Positions 16,707 through 26,060 of a stretch of DNA of 64,000 nucleotides are shown here, in pieces. The stretch is from NCBI GenBank assembly GCA_902774335.1, contig CACYHW010000014.1, positions 63,654-127,653 on the forward strand, written 5' to 3'. The position numbers and the translations under genes are program-made. The DNA is from an uncultured Bacteroidales bacterium (GTDB lineage Bacteria > Bacteroidota > Bacteroidia > Bacteroidales > Bacteroidaceae). The notes beneath the pieces were generated by a model. That model saw nothing but the letters and a program-made list of their open reading frames with translations, ran no database searches and was not told the DNA's origin. Position 1 is the stretch's first letter. Every line of letters starts with the position of its first letter.

Positions 16707-17470
16707 TGAAACTCAATCTTGACAAACCGGTAGTGTTCTTTGACCTGGAGACAACAGGCACCAACACTGTACAGGACCGCATAGTGGAGATCTCTTACCT
16801 CAAGGTCTCACCCAACGGGAATGAGGACATGCATACCCGTCGCGTAAACCCCGAGATGCACATCCCGGAGCAGGCATCGGCCGTACACGGCATCTATGAC
16901 GACGATGTCAAGAACTGCCCCACCTTCAAGGAGATTGCCAAGGAGATAGCCCGCGACTTTGAGGGCAGCGACATTGCAGGATTCAACTCCAACCGTTTTG
17001 ACGTGCCTCTGCTGGCCGAGGAATTCCTGCGTGCAGGCGTTGACATTGACCTGAGCCGTCACCGTTTCATCGACGTACAGGTTATCTTCCACAAGATGGA
17101 GCAGCGCACCCTTACTGCCGCCTACAAGTTCTACTGCGGAAAGGACCTGACCGATGCCCACAGCGCCGACGGCGACACTCGCGCCACCTACGAGGTTCTC
17201 ATGGCTCAGCTGGACCACTATCCCGATGAGCTCAAGAATGATATGGGATGGCTCTCCGAGTTCTCGTCATTTACCCGCAACGTGGACTTTGCCGGCCGCA
17301 TTGTCATGAACGACAAGGGCCAGGAGGTGTTCAACTTTGGAAAATATAAGGACATGCCTGTGATCGAGGTGTTCAAGCGTGACCCCGGATACTACTCATG
17401 GATACTCCAGGGTGACTTTGCACTCAACACCAAGCAGGTTCTTACAAGAATAAAACTGCAATCCCGATAA
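16706..17470 (+). CDS. DnaQ-like 3'-5' exonuclease (DEDDh)
   Basis: A 254-residue exonuclease of the DNA polymerase III epsilon superfamily. ExoI motif: VFFDLETTGT near residue 10; ExoII: FNSNRFDVPLL near 93; ExoIII: HSADGDTRATYEVL near 150. A C-terminal module (FNFGKYKDMPVIEVFKRDPGYYSWILQGDF) recurs behind many Bacteroidota exonucleases. The position directly after dnaN suggests a proofreading or repair role, but it may not be the replicative epsilon subunit itself. Starts and stops overlap those of both neighbours (TGATG, TAATG). Confidence 0.9.
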   Translation: MKLNLDKPVVFFDLETTGTNTVQDRIVEISYLKVSPNGNEDMHTRRVNPEMHIPEQASAVHGIYDDDVKNCPTFKEIAKEIARDFEGSDIAGFNSNRFDVPLLAEEFLRAGVDIDLSRHRFIDVQVIFHKMEQRTLTAAYKFYCGKDLTDAHSADGDTRATYEVLMAQLDHYPDELKNDMGWLSEFSSFTRNVDFAGRIVMNDKGQEVFNFGKYKDMPVIEVFKRDPGYYSWILQGDFALNTKQVLTRIKLQSR

Positions 17471-19548
17471 TGGATATACTCAGCGGTAAACATATAGTCT
17501 TAGGAGTGACCGGAAGCATAGCAGCCTACAAGGCCGCCTATCTGGTACGTCTGCTCATCAAGAAGGGCGCCGAAGTCCAGGTTGTCATGACACCTGCGGC
17601 CAAGGAGTTCATCACTCCGCTCACCATGTCCACCCTGACCCGCAAGCCTGTGGTAAGCGAGTTCTTTGACCGTCGCGACGGCTCATGGAACAGCCACGTG
17701 GACCTGGGACAGTGGGCCGATGCCATGCTGATAGCACCCTGCACAGCCTCCACATTGGGCAAGATGGCCGGCGGCGTTGCCGACAACATGCTGGCCACCA
17801 CCTATTTCTCAATGAAGGCCCCGGTATTCATAGCACCCGCCATGGATCTGGATATGTACCGCCACCCCGTTACACAGCGTAACATAGAGACTCTGCGCTC
17901 AATAGGAAACATCTTCATAGAGCCCGCCGAGGGTGAGCTTGCAAGCCAGCTTGTAGGCAAGGGCCGCATGCAGGAGCCCGAGGTTATCGTAGCAGCCCTG
18001 GAAGAGTACTTTGGTGCACAGTCGCAGCTTTCAAAAAAAAAAATCCTGATCACGGCGGGTCCCACCTATGAGGCCATCGACCCCGTTCGTTTTATAGGCA
18101 ACTGGTCCACCGGCAAGATGGGATTTGCCCTGGCCGAGGAGTGCGCCGCTCGCGGTGCCGATGTCACACTGATAGCCGGACCGGTAAGCCTCAAGACCGT
18201 CAATCCAGGCATTCACAGAATCGATATAACATCGGCCCAGCAGATGTACGAGGAGGCTATGAAGCACTTCCCCGAGTCCGATGCAGCCATTCTGTGCGCC
18301 GCCGTGGCCGATTTCACACCCGTGGAGAAAGCCACCAGCAAAATCAAGCGCAAAGGCGAGATAACCCTTACCCTCAAGCCAAACCCTGACATAGCAGCCT
18401 CGCTCGGCGCCATCAAGCGCCCCGACCAGCGCATGGTAGGATTCGCACTTGAGACGGACGACGAGCAGAGTAACGCCCAGGGCAAGCTGGAGCGCAAGAA
18501 CCTGGACTTTATCGTGCTCAACTCACTGCGTGACCAGGGCGCAGGTTTCGGATACGACACCAACAAAGTCACCCTGATAGACCGCAAGGAGATTCAGGAA
18601 CTGCCGCTTCAATCCAAGAAGGATGTAGCCAAGGCTATCATAAGCAAGCTGGCAAGCCTGCTTTGCTGCCTTCTGTTTCTGATAATGCCTCTTAAGGCAC
18701 ACGCACAGGAGCTTACCCCCACCCTGACCATCAACACCTCCAAGATACAGGGAACCGACAAGGATGTGTTCAAGTCACTTGAGAGCACCCTTAAGGATTT
18801 CCTTTCACATCAGGTATGGACCGACTATCACTTTGCCGAGAACGAGCGCATTCAGTGCAACTTCAACCTGACCGTCAACAAATATGACGCGCAGAGCGGC
18901 AAGATGACCTGCGAGCTCACCGTACAGAGCAGCCGTCCGGTATTCGGCTCCACATACAACACCACGGTATTCAACTTCCGTGATGCCGACGTGGAGTTCA
19001 CATACACCGAGCAGGACCGCATTGAATACACTCCCGGCACCACTCCCAACAATAACCTGACAGCCATCATGGCCTACTACTGCCTACTCATAATAGGACT
19101 GGACTTTGACACCATGTCCCTGAACGGAGGCACGGACATACTGCGTCAGGTGGAGAATATAGCCGCCAGTTCACAGTCACTGGGCGGCGGATGGCGTTCG
19201 TTCGACTCCAATGCCAACCGTTACTCCATCATCAACGACTACATGAACGGCAGCATGTCGGCCTTCCGCAAGCTGCAGTACAACTATCACCGTCTGGGAC
19301 TGGACGATATGAGCGCCAACGCCGACCGCGGACGCGCCACCATTACCGAGAGCCTGAACCTGCTTATGCAGGCCAAGCAGGCCAAGAGCACGTCGTCCCT
19401 GCCCATTCTGTTTACCGAGATCAAGAAAAACGAGCTGATAAGTATCTACAGCGAGGGAATAAACAAGGAAAAACAGCAGGTCAAGGATCTGCTGGGCAAC
19501 GTGAATCCTTCGCTCAGCAATGACTGGAACTCAATTAGGACAGACTGA
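17470..19548 (+). CDS. coaBC: CoaBC fused in frame to an exported DUF4835 domain
   Basis: A 692-residue fusion. Residues 1-185 are the FMN-dependent phosphopantothenoylcysteine decarboxylase (GVTGSIAAYKA, PCTASTLGKMA, PAMDLDMY). Residues ~190-393 are phosphopantothenoylcysteine synthetase (ITAGPTYEAIDPVRFIGNWSTGKMG, KIKRK, KPNPDI). CoA synthesis normally ends there at ~400 residues. Here the frame continues without a stop into a hydrophobic stretch, about 393-408 (LASLLCCLLFLIMPLK), then AHA-Q, a good signal-peptidase I site. Residues 413-692 follow as a DUF4835 domain (ELTPTLTINTSKIQGTD), elsewhere a separate signal-peptide protein. No in-frame ATG, GTG or TTG precedes the hydrophobic segment. 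Either a genuine fusion or a lost stop/start through assembly error. Confidence 0.9.
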   Translation: MDILSGKHIVLGVTGSIAAYKAAYLVRLLIKKGAEVQVVMTPAAKEFITPLTMSTLTRKPVVSEFFDRRDGSWNSHVDLGQWADAMLIAPCTASTLGKMAGGVADNMLATTYFSMKAPVFIAPAMDLDMYRHPVTQRNIETLRSIGNIFIEPAEGELASQLVGKGRMQEPEVIVAALEEYFGAQSQLSKKKILITAGPTYEAIDPVRFIGNWSTGKMGFALAEECAARGADVTLIAGPVSLKTVNPGIHRIDITSAQQMYEEAMKHFPESDAAILCAAVADFTPVEKATSKIKRKGEITLTLKPNPDIAASLGAIKRPDQRMVGFALETDDEQSNAQGKLERKNLDFIVLNSLRDQGAGFGYDTNKVTLIDRKEIQELPLQSKKDVAKAIISKLASLLCCLLFLIMPLKAHAQELTPTLTINTSKIQGTDKDVFKSLESTLKDFLSHQVWTDYHFAENERIQCNFNLTVNKYDAQSGKMTCELTVQSSRPVFGSTYNTTVFNFRDADVEFTYTEQDRIEYTPGTTPNNNLTAIMAYYCLLIIGLDFDTMSLNGGTDILRQVENIAASSQSLGGGWRSFDSNANRYSIINDYMNGSMSAFRKLQYNYHRLGLDDMSANADRGRATITESLNLLMQAKQAKSTSSLPILFTEIKKNELISIYSEGINKEKQQVKDLLGNVNPSLSNDWNSIRTD

Positions 19549-21218
19549 TGCTCAAAGAGGTTCACATACGCAACTACGTTCTCATTGACCGTCTGGATAT
19601 TGATTTCCGCGACGGTTTCTCGGTCATGACCGGTGAGACGGGTGCCGGAAAATCCATCATCCTGGGCGCCCTGAACCTCCTTCTGGGCGGACGCGCCGAC
19701 TCCAAGACACTCAGCATTGGTGCCGACAAATGCACCATCGAGGGCTGCTTCAGCATAGGCGGCTACGGTCTGGAGGAGTTCTTCCAGGAGAACAACCTGG
19801 ACTTTGACGCCGATGAAACCATAATGCGCCGCGAGCTCTCCGCATCGGGCAAAAGTCGCGCCTTCATAAACGACACCCCCGTCACACTCAATCAGCTGCG
19901 TGACCTGGGTTGCCGCCTGATAGACATTCACTCGCAGCATCAGAACCTGGCGCTGGGCACACAGTCCTTCCAGCTTGATGTTGTGGATACCATAGCCGCC
20001 AATGGCGCGCAGAAAACCGCATACGAGCAGGCTTATGACAGCTGGACTGAGCTCAAAAACCGTTTGGCCAAGTTAAAGGCCGAATTCGAGTCCGACAACA
20101 CCGACCGCGAGTATCTGGAGTTCCAGTTGGAGGGTCTGGACAACGCCCGTCTTAAGGACGGCGAGCAGGAGGAGCTGGAGCAGGAGTCCGACATACTGGA
20201 CCACGCCGAGGAGATAAAGCAGGAGCTTTTCAACGCACACAACATCTTCTCATCCGATGAGGACGGCTGCATAAGCAAGCTGCGCACCGCCCTGCAGTCA
20301 CTGCGTTCGGCCCAGAAGAATTTCCCCCAGGCACAGGAGCTGGCGGAGCGTCTGGACAGCTGCCTGATCGAAATAAAGGATATTGCCGAGACAGTGGAGG
20401 ATGCCCAGGAGAGCGTAAACTTTGATCCGGCACGCCTGGAGCAGGTCAACGCACGTCTGGACCTTATCTACTCCCTGCTCAAAAAGCACAAGAAGGAGAA
20501 CATAGCACAGCTGCTTGAGCTGGCCGAAAGCATACGTACCCGTCTGGACCGCACCGGTTCCTACGAGTTTGACATTGAACAACTCACCAAACAGACTGAG
20601 AGCGCACGCCTGGAGATGGAAAAGAAGGCTACACAGCTGACCGCAACCAGAAAGAAGGCTGCCGACACCATAATCAAGGATATCAAGGAGCTGCTGGTTC
20701 CGCTGGGCATACCCAACGTGCAGTTCAGCATTCAGATGCAGCCATCGGCCTCATATGACCGCACCGGACACGATGACCTCAGGTTCATGTTCTCGGCTAA
20801 CAAATCTGTTCCCATGCAGGAGCTGCAGGCTGTTGCGTCGGGCGGTGAGATAGCGCGCGTGATGCTCTGCATCAAGTCACTCATGGCCGGAGTACGCTCC
20901 CTGCCCACCGTTATCTTTGACGAGATAGACACCGGTGTATCGGGCGCCGTAGCCGAGAAGATGGCTCTGCTCATGAAACAGATGTCCCAAGGCGGCCGTC
21001 AGGTACTCGCCATTACGCACCTGCCGCAGATAGCAGCGCTGGGACAGACCCACTACAAAGTATTCAAGACCGATGACAATGACGCCACCCATACACGCAT
21101 CTCGATGCTTCAGGGTAGCGACCGCATACGCGAGATAGCCGGCATGATGAGCGGCTCGACCCTCACCCAGCAGGCTCTGGACAATGCAAAAGCACTTATA
21201 GACAACAATGGAAGATGA
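19548..21218 (+). CDS. recN: DNA repair protein RecN
   Basis: A 556-residue SMC-like ATPase of double-strand-break repair. The N-terminal half has Walker A GETGAGKSIILGALNLLLGG at about residues 26-45. Two long coiled-coil arms follow (about 150-210 and 290-365). The C-terminal half carries the signature region QAVASGGEIARVMLCIK and Walker B LPTVIFDEIDTGVSG. Length is typical. Its ATG overlaps the coaBC-DUF4835 stop (TGATG), and its own 3' end overlaps rlmB by 11 nt. Confidence 0.97.
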   Translation: MLKEVHIRNYVLIDRLDIDFRDGFSVMTGETGAGKSIILGALNLLLGGRADSKTLSIGADKCTIEGCFSIGGYGLEEFFQENNLDFDADETIMRRELSASGKSRAFINDTPVTLNQLRDLGCRLIDIHSQHQNLALGTQSFQLDVVDTIAANGAQKTAYEQAYDSWTELKNRLAKLKAEFESDNTDREYLEFQLEGLDNARLKDGEQEELEQESDILDHAEEIKQELFNAHNIFSSDEDGCISKLRTALQSLRSAQKNFPQAQELAERLDSCLIEIKDIAETVEDAQESVNFDPARLEQVNARLDLIYSLLKKHKKENIAQLLELAESIRTRLDRTGSYEFDIEQLTKQTESARLEMEKKATQLTATRKKAADTIIKDIKELLVPLGIPNVQFSIQMQPSASYDRTGHDDLRFMFSANKSVPMQELQAVASGGEIARVMLCIKSLMAGVRSLPTVIFDEIDTGVSGAVAEKMALLMKQMSQGGRQVLAITHLPQIAALGQTHYKVFKTDDNDATHTRISMLQGSDRIREIAGMMSGSTLTQQALDNAKALIDNNGR

Positions 21219-21942
21219 AATGATATTCGGCATACGTGCCGTCATAGAGGCCGTTCAGGCCGGTAAAGAAATAGACCGACTGCTGATTAAGAAGGATATG
21301 CAGGGAGATCTGTCACGTGAGCTATTCGCAGCTATCAAGGGACTGAACATACCCGTACAGCGCGTTCCCGTTGAGAAACTCAACCGCATAACCCGCAAGA
21401 ACCACCAGGGTGTAATCGCATTCACCACACAGATAACCTACCAGCATGTGGAGGATCTTGTCCCCATGCTTTTCGAGGAGGGCAAGGATCCCTTCTTTGT
21501 GCTTCTGGACGGTGTGACCGATGTCCGCAACTTCGGTGCCATAGCCCGTACTGCCGAGTGCGCAGGCGTGGACGCCATCATCATCCCTTCGCGTAACAGT
21601 GTAAGCGTCAATGCCGACGCCATCAAGACATCGGCCGGCGCACTCCATACCCTGCCCGTCTGCCGTGAGAACCAGATAAGCCAGACCATAAGGTTTCTTA
21701 AAAACAGCGGCATCCGCATTGTAGGCGCCACCGAAAAGGGCGACAAGGACTACACCAAGGGCGATTACCGCGGTCCCGTATGTCTTATCATGGGAGCCGA
21801 GGACAAAGGCATTCCTCAGGAGCATCTGGCACTGTGTGACGAATGGGCACGCATTCCTATCCTGGGCAAGATTGAGTCTCTCAATGTCTCGGTCGCAGCA
21901 GGAGTGCTTATGTATGAGATAGTTAAGCAGAGACTCTCCTAA
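21208..21942 (+). CDS. rlmB: 23S rRNA 2'-O-methyltransferase RlmB (TrmH family)
   Basis: A 244-residue SPOUT-class enzyme. The N-terminal substrate-binding domain (FGIRAVIEAVQAGKEIDRLLIKKD) is followed by the trefoil-knot methyltransferase domain. Its three motifs are visible: DGVTDVRNFGAIARTAECAGVDAII, CLIMGAEDKGIP and SLNVSVAAGVLMYEI. By family it methylates G2251 of 23S rRNA; TrmH-family paralogues with related substrates cannot be fully excluded. It is the last gene of the dnaN operon. Confidence 0.93.
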   Translation: MEDEMIFGIRAVIEAVQAGKEIDRLLIKKDMQGDLSRELFAAIKGLNIPVQRVPVEKLNRITRKNHQGVIAFTTQITYQHVEDLVPMLFEEGKDPFFVLLDGVTDVRNFGAIARTAECAGVDAIIIPSRNSVSVNADAIKTSAGALHTLPVCRENQISQTIRFLKNSGIRIVGATEKGDKDYTKGDYRGPVCLIMGAEDKGIPQEHLALCDEWARIPILGKIESLNVSVAAGVLMYEIVKQRLS

Positions 21943-21993
21943 ACAATCCCTCTTATAACCTAACCCGCTGATTGTCAATATGTCAGCAGCCGG

Positions 21994-22017
21994 GTAGATT
22001 TCTACGACAAATTGTCG
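21994..22017. promoter_or_regulatory. Two adjacent dyads upstream of clpB
   Basis: GTAGA-TT-TCTAC (21994-22005) is directly followed by CGACAA-A-TTGTCG (22005-22017). The pair sits about 60 bp before the clpB ATG and is a candidate heat-shock or stress regulator site. No TAnnTTTG box is clear here. Confidence 0.35.
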
Positions 22018-22077
22018 CAGAACGGCTCGTGGCCTGCTTGTTGCGCACCATTCCATAGAAATAAAAAACAAGACACT

Positions 22078-24234
22078 ATGGAATACAGTCAGAACAATCA
22101 GAACAGGCCGCAGAACCTTGAGCAGTTCGCCATCAACCTGAACGAACGCGCCCGGGGCGGCAAACTCGATCCGGTGATAGGCCGTGACGAGGAGATAAGA
22201 CGCGTGCTCCAGATTCTGAGCCGCCGAACCAAGAACAATCCTATTCTTATAGGTGAGCCGGGTACCGGTAAGACCGCTATCATAGAGGGACTGGCACAGC
22301 GTATCGTACGCGGTGACGTACCCGAGAACCTTAAATCAAAGACCGTCTATTCACTTGATATGGGTGCCCTGGTTGCAGGTGCCAAGTATAAAGGTGAATT
22401 CGAGGAGCGTCTTAAAGGCGTCATAAACGAGGTAATACAGTCGGACGGCAGCTTTATACTGTTCATCGACGAGATACATACCCTGGTGGGTGCCGGAGCC
22501 GGCGAGGGCGCCATGGATGCCGCAAACATCCTCAAGCCTGCCCTGGCCCGCGGCGACCTGCGTGCCATAGGCGCCACCACCCTTAACGAGTATCAGAAAT
22601 ACTTTGAAAAGGACAAGGCCCTGGAGCGCCGTTTCCAGACCGTCATGGTCGATGAGCCCGACGTTCAGAGCTCCATCTCCATTCTGCGTGGACTTAAGGA
22701 GCGCTATGAGAACCACCACAAGGTGCGTATCATGGACGAGGCCGTGATAGCCGCTGTAGAGCTCTCCAACCGTTACATAACCGAGAGGTTCCTCCCCGAC
22801 AAGGCCATCGACCTTATGGATGAGGCAGCCGCCAAACTGCGTATGGAGCGCAACTCGGTCCCCGAGGAGCTGGATGAGATAACAAGACGTTTAAAGCAGC
22901 TGGAGATAGAGCGCGCCGCCATCAAGCGCGAGAACGACACCGTCAAACTCAAGCAGCTCAACGCCGAGATTGATGAACTGCAGCGTCAGGAGAAGGAAAT
23001 ACGCGGCAAATGGGAGTCCGAGAAGGCTCTCGTCTCAAAGATACAGCAGGACAAGCAGAGCATTGAACAGCTCAAGATAGAAGCCGACAATGCCGAGCGT
23101 GACGGCAACTACGGCCGCGTAGCCGAGATCCGCTACGGAAAGCTCAAGGAACTTGAGGCCGATATAGCCCGCATCCAGGAGGAGCTGCACGCCAAGCAGG
23201 GCGACAGCGCACTTGTCAAGGAGGAGGTTACCGCCGATGACATTGCCGAGGTAGTATCACGCTGGACCGGCATACCCGTAAACCGTATGCTTGAGAGCGA
23301 GCGCGAGAAACTGCTCCATCTGGAAGAGGAGTTGCACAAGCGTGTAGTCGGTCAGGAGGAGGCCATAAGCGCAGTGGCAAACGCCGTGCGCCGCAGCCGT
23401 GCCGGACTGCAGGATCCCAAGCGTCCTATAGGCAGCTTTATATTCCTGGGTACCACCGGTGTAGGTAAGACCGAGCTTGCCAAGGCTCTTGCCGAGTATC
23501 TGTTCAACGACGAGAAGCTCATGACACGTATCGATATGAGTGAGTATCAGGAAAAGTTCTCAGTGACACGTCTTATCGGAGCGCCTCCCGGATACGTAGG
23601 TTACGACGAGGGCGGACAGCTGACCGAGGCCGTAAGGCGCAAGCCCTACTCCGTGGTTTTGTTCGATGAAATAGAGAAGGCTCACCCCGATGTGTTCAAC
23701 ATACTGCTGCAGGTTCTGGATGACGGCCGTCTGACCGATAACAAGGGCCGTACGGTAAACTTCAAGAACACCATTATAATAATGACCAGCAACCTGGGCA
23801 GCGACTACATTCGCGAGCGTTCGGCTCAGATAGGCTCATCGGACGCAAGCCGTCAGGAGTGGCTGGACGAGACCCGTGCCCACCTGATGGAGATGCTCAA
23901 GCAGATTATACGTCCGGAGTTCCTGAACCGTATCGACGAGACGGTGGTGTTTATGCCGCTGCGTGAATCGGAGATCAACAGTATTGTCAAGCTCCAGGCA
24001 CAGGGCATCTGCCATATGCTGGCCGAGAACGGAATCAGCCTTACTATCGATGAATCCGCAACCGACCTGATTGCAAAGGCAGGCTATGATCCTGAGTTCG
24101 GTGCACGTCCTGTGAAACGTGCTCTGCAGAATATGCTGCTCAACAAGCTCTCAACGATGATACTGTCGGGCCAGATTGACCGCAACAAGCCTGTCACTGC
24201 CACAGCCAGGGACGGAGAACTGGTATTCTGCTGA
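22078..24234 (+). CDS. clpB: ClpB-type AAA+ disaggregase lacking the N-terminal domain
   Basis: A 718-residue double-AAA+ chaperone. It starts directly with [27 protein letters not shown], which in full-length ClpB (about 860 residues) lies after a ~145-residue N-domain. AAA-1 holds Walker [10 protein letters not shown] and Walker B ILFIDEIH. The coiled-coil middle domain (about 270-390) that binds DnaK is present, ruling out ClpA. AAA-2 holds [14 protein letters not shown] and [12 protein letters not shown], then the ARPVKRALQ sensor region. No ClpP-binding loop was noticed. Only 135 bp separate it from rlmB, so no N-domain can be hidden upstream. This equals the short isoform that Escherichia coli makes by internal initiation. 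Confidence 0.92.
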   Translation: MEYSQNNQNRPQNLEQFAINLNERARGGKLDPVIGRDEEIRRVLQILSRRTKNNPILIGEPGTGKTAIIEGLAQRIVRGDVPENLKSKTVYSLDMGALVAGAKYKGEFEERLKGVINEVIQSDGSFILFIDEIHTLVGAGAGEGAMDAANILKPALARGDLRAIGATTLNEYQKYFEKDKALERRFQTVMVDEPDVQSSISILRGLKERYENHHKVRIMDEAVIAAVELSNRYITERFLPDKAIDLMDEAAAKLRMERNSVPEELDEITRRLKQLEIERAAIKRENDTVKLKQLNAEIDELQRQEKEIRGKWESEKALVSKIQQDKQSIEQLKIEADNAERDGNYGRVAEIRYGKLKELEADIARIQEELHAKQGDSALVKEEVTADDIAEVVSRWTGIPVNRMLESEREKLLHLEEELHKRVVGQEEAISAVANAVRRSRAGLQDPKRPIGSFIFLGTTGVGKTELAKALAEYLFNDEKLMTRIDMSEYQEKFSVTRLIGAPPGYVGYDEGGQLTEAVRRKPYSVVLFDEIEKAHPDVFNILLQVLDDGRLTDNKGRTVNFKNTIIIMTSNLGSDYIRERSAQIGSSDASRQEWLDETRAHLMEMLKQIIRPEFLNRIDETVVFMPLRESEINSIVKLQAQGICHMLAENGISLTIDESATDLIAKAGYDPEFGARPVKRALQNMLLNKLSTMILSGQIDRNKPVTATARDGELVFC

Positions 24235-24254
24235 CAATACCCGTACAAAATCAA

Positions 24255-24290
24255 TAAACCCCTTATGAGTGTGCGATCATAAGGGGTTTA
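24255..24290. terminator. Rho-independent terminator after clpB
   Basis: A 14-bp perfect stem (TAAACCCCTTATGA / TCATAAGGGGTTTA) with an 8-nt loop, 20 nt after the stop codon and followed by a T-rich tract. Confidence 0.88.
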
Positions 24291-24620
24291 TCATTTTCAA
24301 TTATTGGAAAAGTTTAGGGCTAATAATTAGGTTATAAGTCTGAAGCAAAAGTAACGATTGATATATTCAACACATCATTTATTTCTTTCAAAATCGTTAG
24401 CACATGTTCCATTCCAATAGTCCAAACATAAAAAAAACGCTATCAACTAAAAAACAGAATAAAATTGAACAAGATATTTTAATATGAATAACGGTTTTTA
24501 AAAGGTATCACGCCAGATACCTCAAAACAAAAATCCGACCCGATGGGCCGTTTTAAAACGCGGACCCGGAGGGCCGCCAAGCGACTGAAAGGAGCGCGTT
24601 TGCGTAGCAAACTAAAACCT
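24291..24620. other. Non-coding AT-rich stretch with a 40-bp direct repeat
   Basis: No gene is supported here. The first ~200 bp are AT-rich and featureless. A 40-nt unit (24511-24550) recurs exactly at 24624-24663, 113 bp away, the second copy joined to the tRNA-Cys hairpin. Between the copies lies a GC-rich stretch with a small GTTTGC-GTA-GCAAAC hairpin. The unit matches the inverted sequence of the tRNA-Cys terminator, so this looks like a duplication of tRNA-flanking DNA. Confidence 0.7.
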
Positions 24621-24691
24621 GTCCGCCAGATACCTCAAAACAAAAATCCGACCCGATGGGCCGGATTTTTGTTTTGAGGTACCTGGCGGAC
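24621..24691. repeat. 34-bp-arm hairpin enclosing the tRNA-Cys 3' end
   Basis: Arms 24621-24654 and 24658-24691 pair with only two mismatches around a 3-nt loop. The right arm includes the tRNA-Cys acceptor strand and part of its T-arm (24677-24691). It can act as the tRNA terminator (the stem is followed by T-rich sequence on the minus strand), but it is far longer than needed. Confidence 0.8.
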
Positions 24692-24747
24692 TCGAACCGC
24701 CGTACTCGGTTTTGCAGACCGATACCTAGCCGCTCGGTCAAGGTACC
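24677..24747 (-). tRNA. tRNA-Cys (GCA)
   Basis: On the minus strand: acceptor stem GGTACCT/AGGTACC, D-loop GAGCGGCTAGGTA, anticodon stem CGGTC...AACCG region with anticodon GCA, T-arm GGCGG-TTCGAGT-CCGCC and discriminator T, as in tRNA-Cys. CCA is not encoded. Promoter box TATCTTTG lies upstream at 24775-24782. The 3' end is part of a large inverted repeat. Confidence 0.95.
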
Positions 24748-24774
24748 AACTGCAACATTTCTGAGTTGCGGGTG

Positions 24775-24782
24775 CAAAGATA
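24775..24782 (-). promoter_or_regulatory. Promoter -7 box for tRNA-Cys
   Basis: TATCTTTG on the minus strand ends 28 nt upstream of the mature tRNA 5' end and fits TAnnTTTG. Confidence 0.6.
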
Positions 24783-24844
24783 ACCAAATTTTCGACACTC
24801 CACACCCATAAAACACAAAAAAATCCTATCCGAACAACGATTTA

Positions 24845-25954
24845 TCATTCCACCGCCTTGGACGGTTGCATCTCCCACCCCGTAACAGTTGAGAAATAAG
24901 GAATGAGCGCGTATGCTAACTTAATGTGAGCCTTCCAGTTAGGATGCCAGTCGGCGCCCAGCTCGGCATCATTGTCCAGATGAACCGCCTGGAACATACC
25001 GTCATAATAGACATTGCGGTATCCGCACTCCTCCACACACTCGCGTACAAAATCAAACAGAAGCTTGTCAACCTTGGTGGATACGCAGATTATGGGATGG
25101 TCCTCACCGTAATACTCCTTGATCTCACGGATAAGACGCTTGTAGTTATTCTTGAAGGGATCGCGCATAGGCATTCTCTCCGTCGAGAAGTCATTCTGAC
25201 CCAGATAGATCATTGTGATATCCGGCTTGACGTCACCCGGAGTCCACTTGGGATTGCGCGCCATGTCAAAGGTGCAGGTGTAACGGTCCGGCATATACCA
25301 GCGGGCAGCCTTATCCGAGTCGTCATAGTTGCGGCTTATACCCTGACCGGAGTGCGACACCGTAATGAAATCGGCATCGAAATAGCGGGCCAGCAGTGCA
25401 CAATAGGTCTTGGAGGTGTTCTGAGTCTCGGGAGTATAGCGGTTGCGCGAAACGCTGTTCTCAATACCGTAGCCACAGGTGTACGAGTCGCCCACAAACT
25501 CAATCAGACGTTCCTTGACGGGTGCGGCCTGCAACAGCTCGCCGTCCGATATGAACTCATGTAGCGTGGCCCTGCCCTGCTGCGCCTCGGTACGTTTCTG
25601 CAATATCAGGCTGTGGCTCTTGCCCTTCTTGTAACCGTCGGCCTTGGCATCAAAAAGCACCAGCACCGAATCGGCCGACTTAAGGCACACCACCTTGTCG
25701 GCATCGGAACTCATCTCACGGTCTATCCACACGTTGAAGTAGTCCTTGCCGGAGTCCGATGCACGCACTGCCAGATAATCGCCCTTGAACGATATCTTGA
25801 CGCATGTGGAGCTCCAGTCAAAACTCACTTCACCGTCGGAGGCAAGGGTTCGGCCCACATATGTCACGCGCTGATCGGACGCAGGGGTATTCACTTTGGA
25901 AAAAACCGGCATTGCAGCCAGCATGATTGCGCAGGTCAAAAAGAGTCTCTTCAT
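24845..25954 (-). CDS. Secreted SGNH/GDSL esterase with N-terminal jelly-roll (CE2-like)
   Basis: A 369-residue exported hydrolase. ATG 25954 gives a signal peptide (MKRLFLTCAIMLAAMPVFSKV); the upstream extension has none. Residues ~30-145 form a beta-rich domain (VRASDSGKDYFNVWIDRE). The SGNH catalytic domain follows: block I FVGDSYTCGYGIE with the nucleophile Ser, block III YLGQNDFS and block V ADWHPNWKAH with the catalytic His. Jelly-roll plus SGNH is the layout of carbohydrate esterase family 2, so deacetylation of plant polysaccharide is likely. It is monocistronic and divergent from menA. Confidence 0.85.
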   Translation of the reverse strand: MKRLFLTCAIMLAAMPVFSKVNTPASDQRVTYVGRTLASDGEVSFDWSSTCVKISFKGDYLAVRASDSGKDYFNVWIDREMSSDADKVVCLKSADSVLVLFDAKADGYKKGKSHSLILQKRTEAQQGRATLHEFISDGELLQAAPVKERLIEFVGDSYTCGYGIENSVSRNRYTPETQNTSKTYCALLARYFDADFITVSHSGQGISRNYDDSDKAARWYMPDRYTCTFDMARNPKWTPGDVKPDITMIYLGQNDFSTERMPMRDPFKNNYKRLIREIKEYYGEDHPIICVSTKVDKLLFDFVRECVEECGYRNVYYDGMFQAVHLDNDAELGADWHPNWKAHIKLAYALIPYFSTVTGWEMQPSKAVE

Positions 25955-26026
25955 AATAGGAATGGTTAGTCCCGCGAATTTATAACATTCGGAACAAACA
26001 TGGAACAAACGGGCCGGTATTTGAAT

Positions 26027-26034
26027 TAACTTTG
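26027..26034 (+). promoter_or_regulatory. Promoter -7 box for menA-menG
   Basis: TAACTTTG lies 26 nt before the menA ATG and fits TAnnTTTG. Confidence 0.6.
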
Positions 26035-26060
26035 CACTCCGTAAGCCAAACAGTTTTCAA

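Noticed and set aside
22012..22077. TTG start extending ClpB by 22 residues
   Set aside because: The extra residues ([20 protein letters not shown]) do not resemble the ClpB N-domain; ATG 22078 is the natural start.
24504..24747. Classical attachment site of an integrative element at tRNA-Cys
   Set aside because: Integration at a tRNA would leave a direct copy of the tRNA 3' end. The copies here are inverted relative to the tRNA, and no integrase gene is present.
24553..24816. An 87-codon frame covering tRNA-Cys and its flank on the minus strand
   Set aside because: It translates the tRNA gene and its promoter; no protein-like features.
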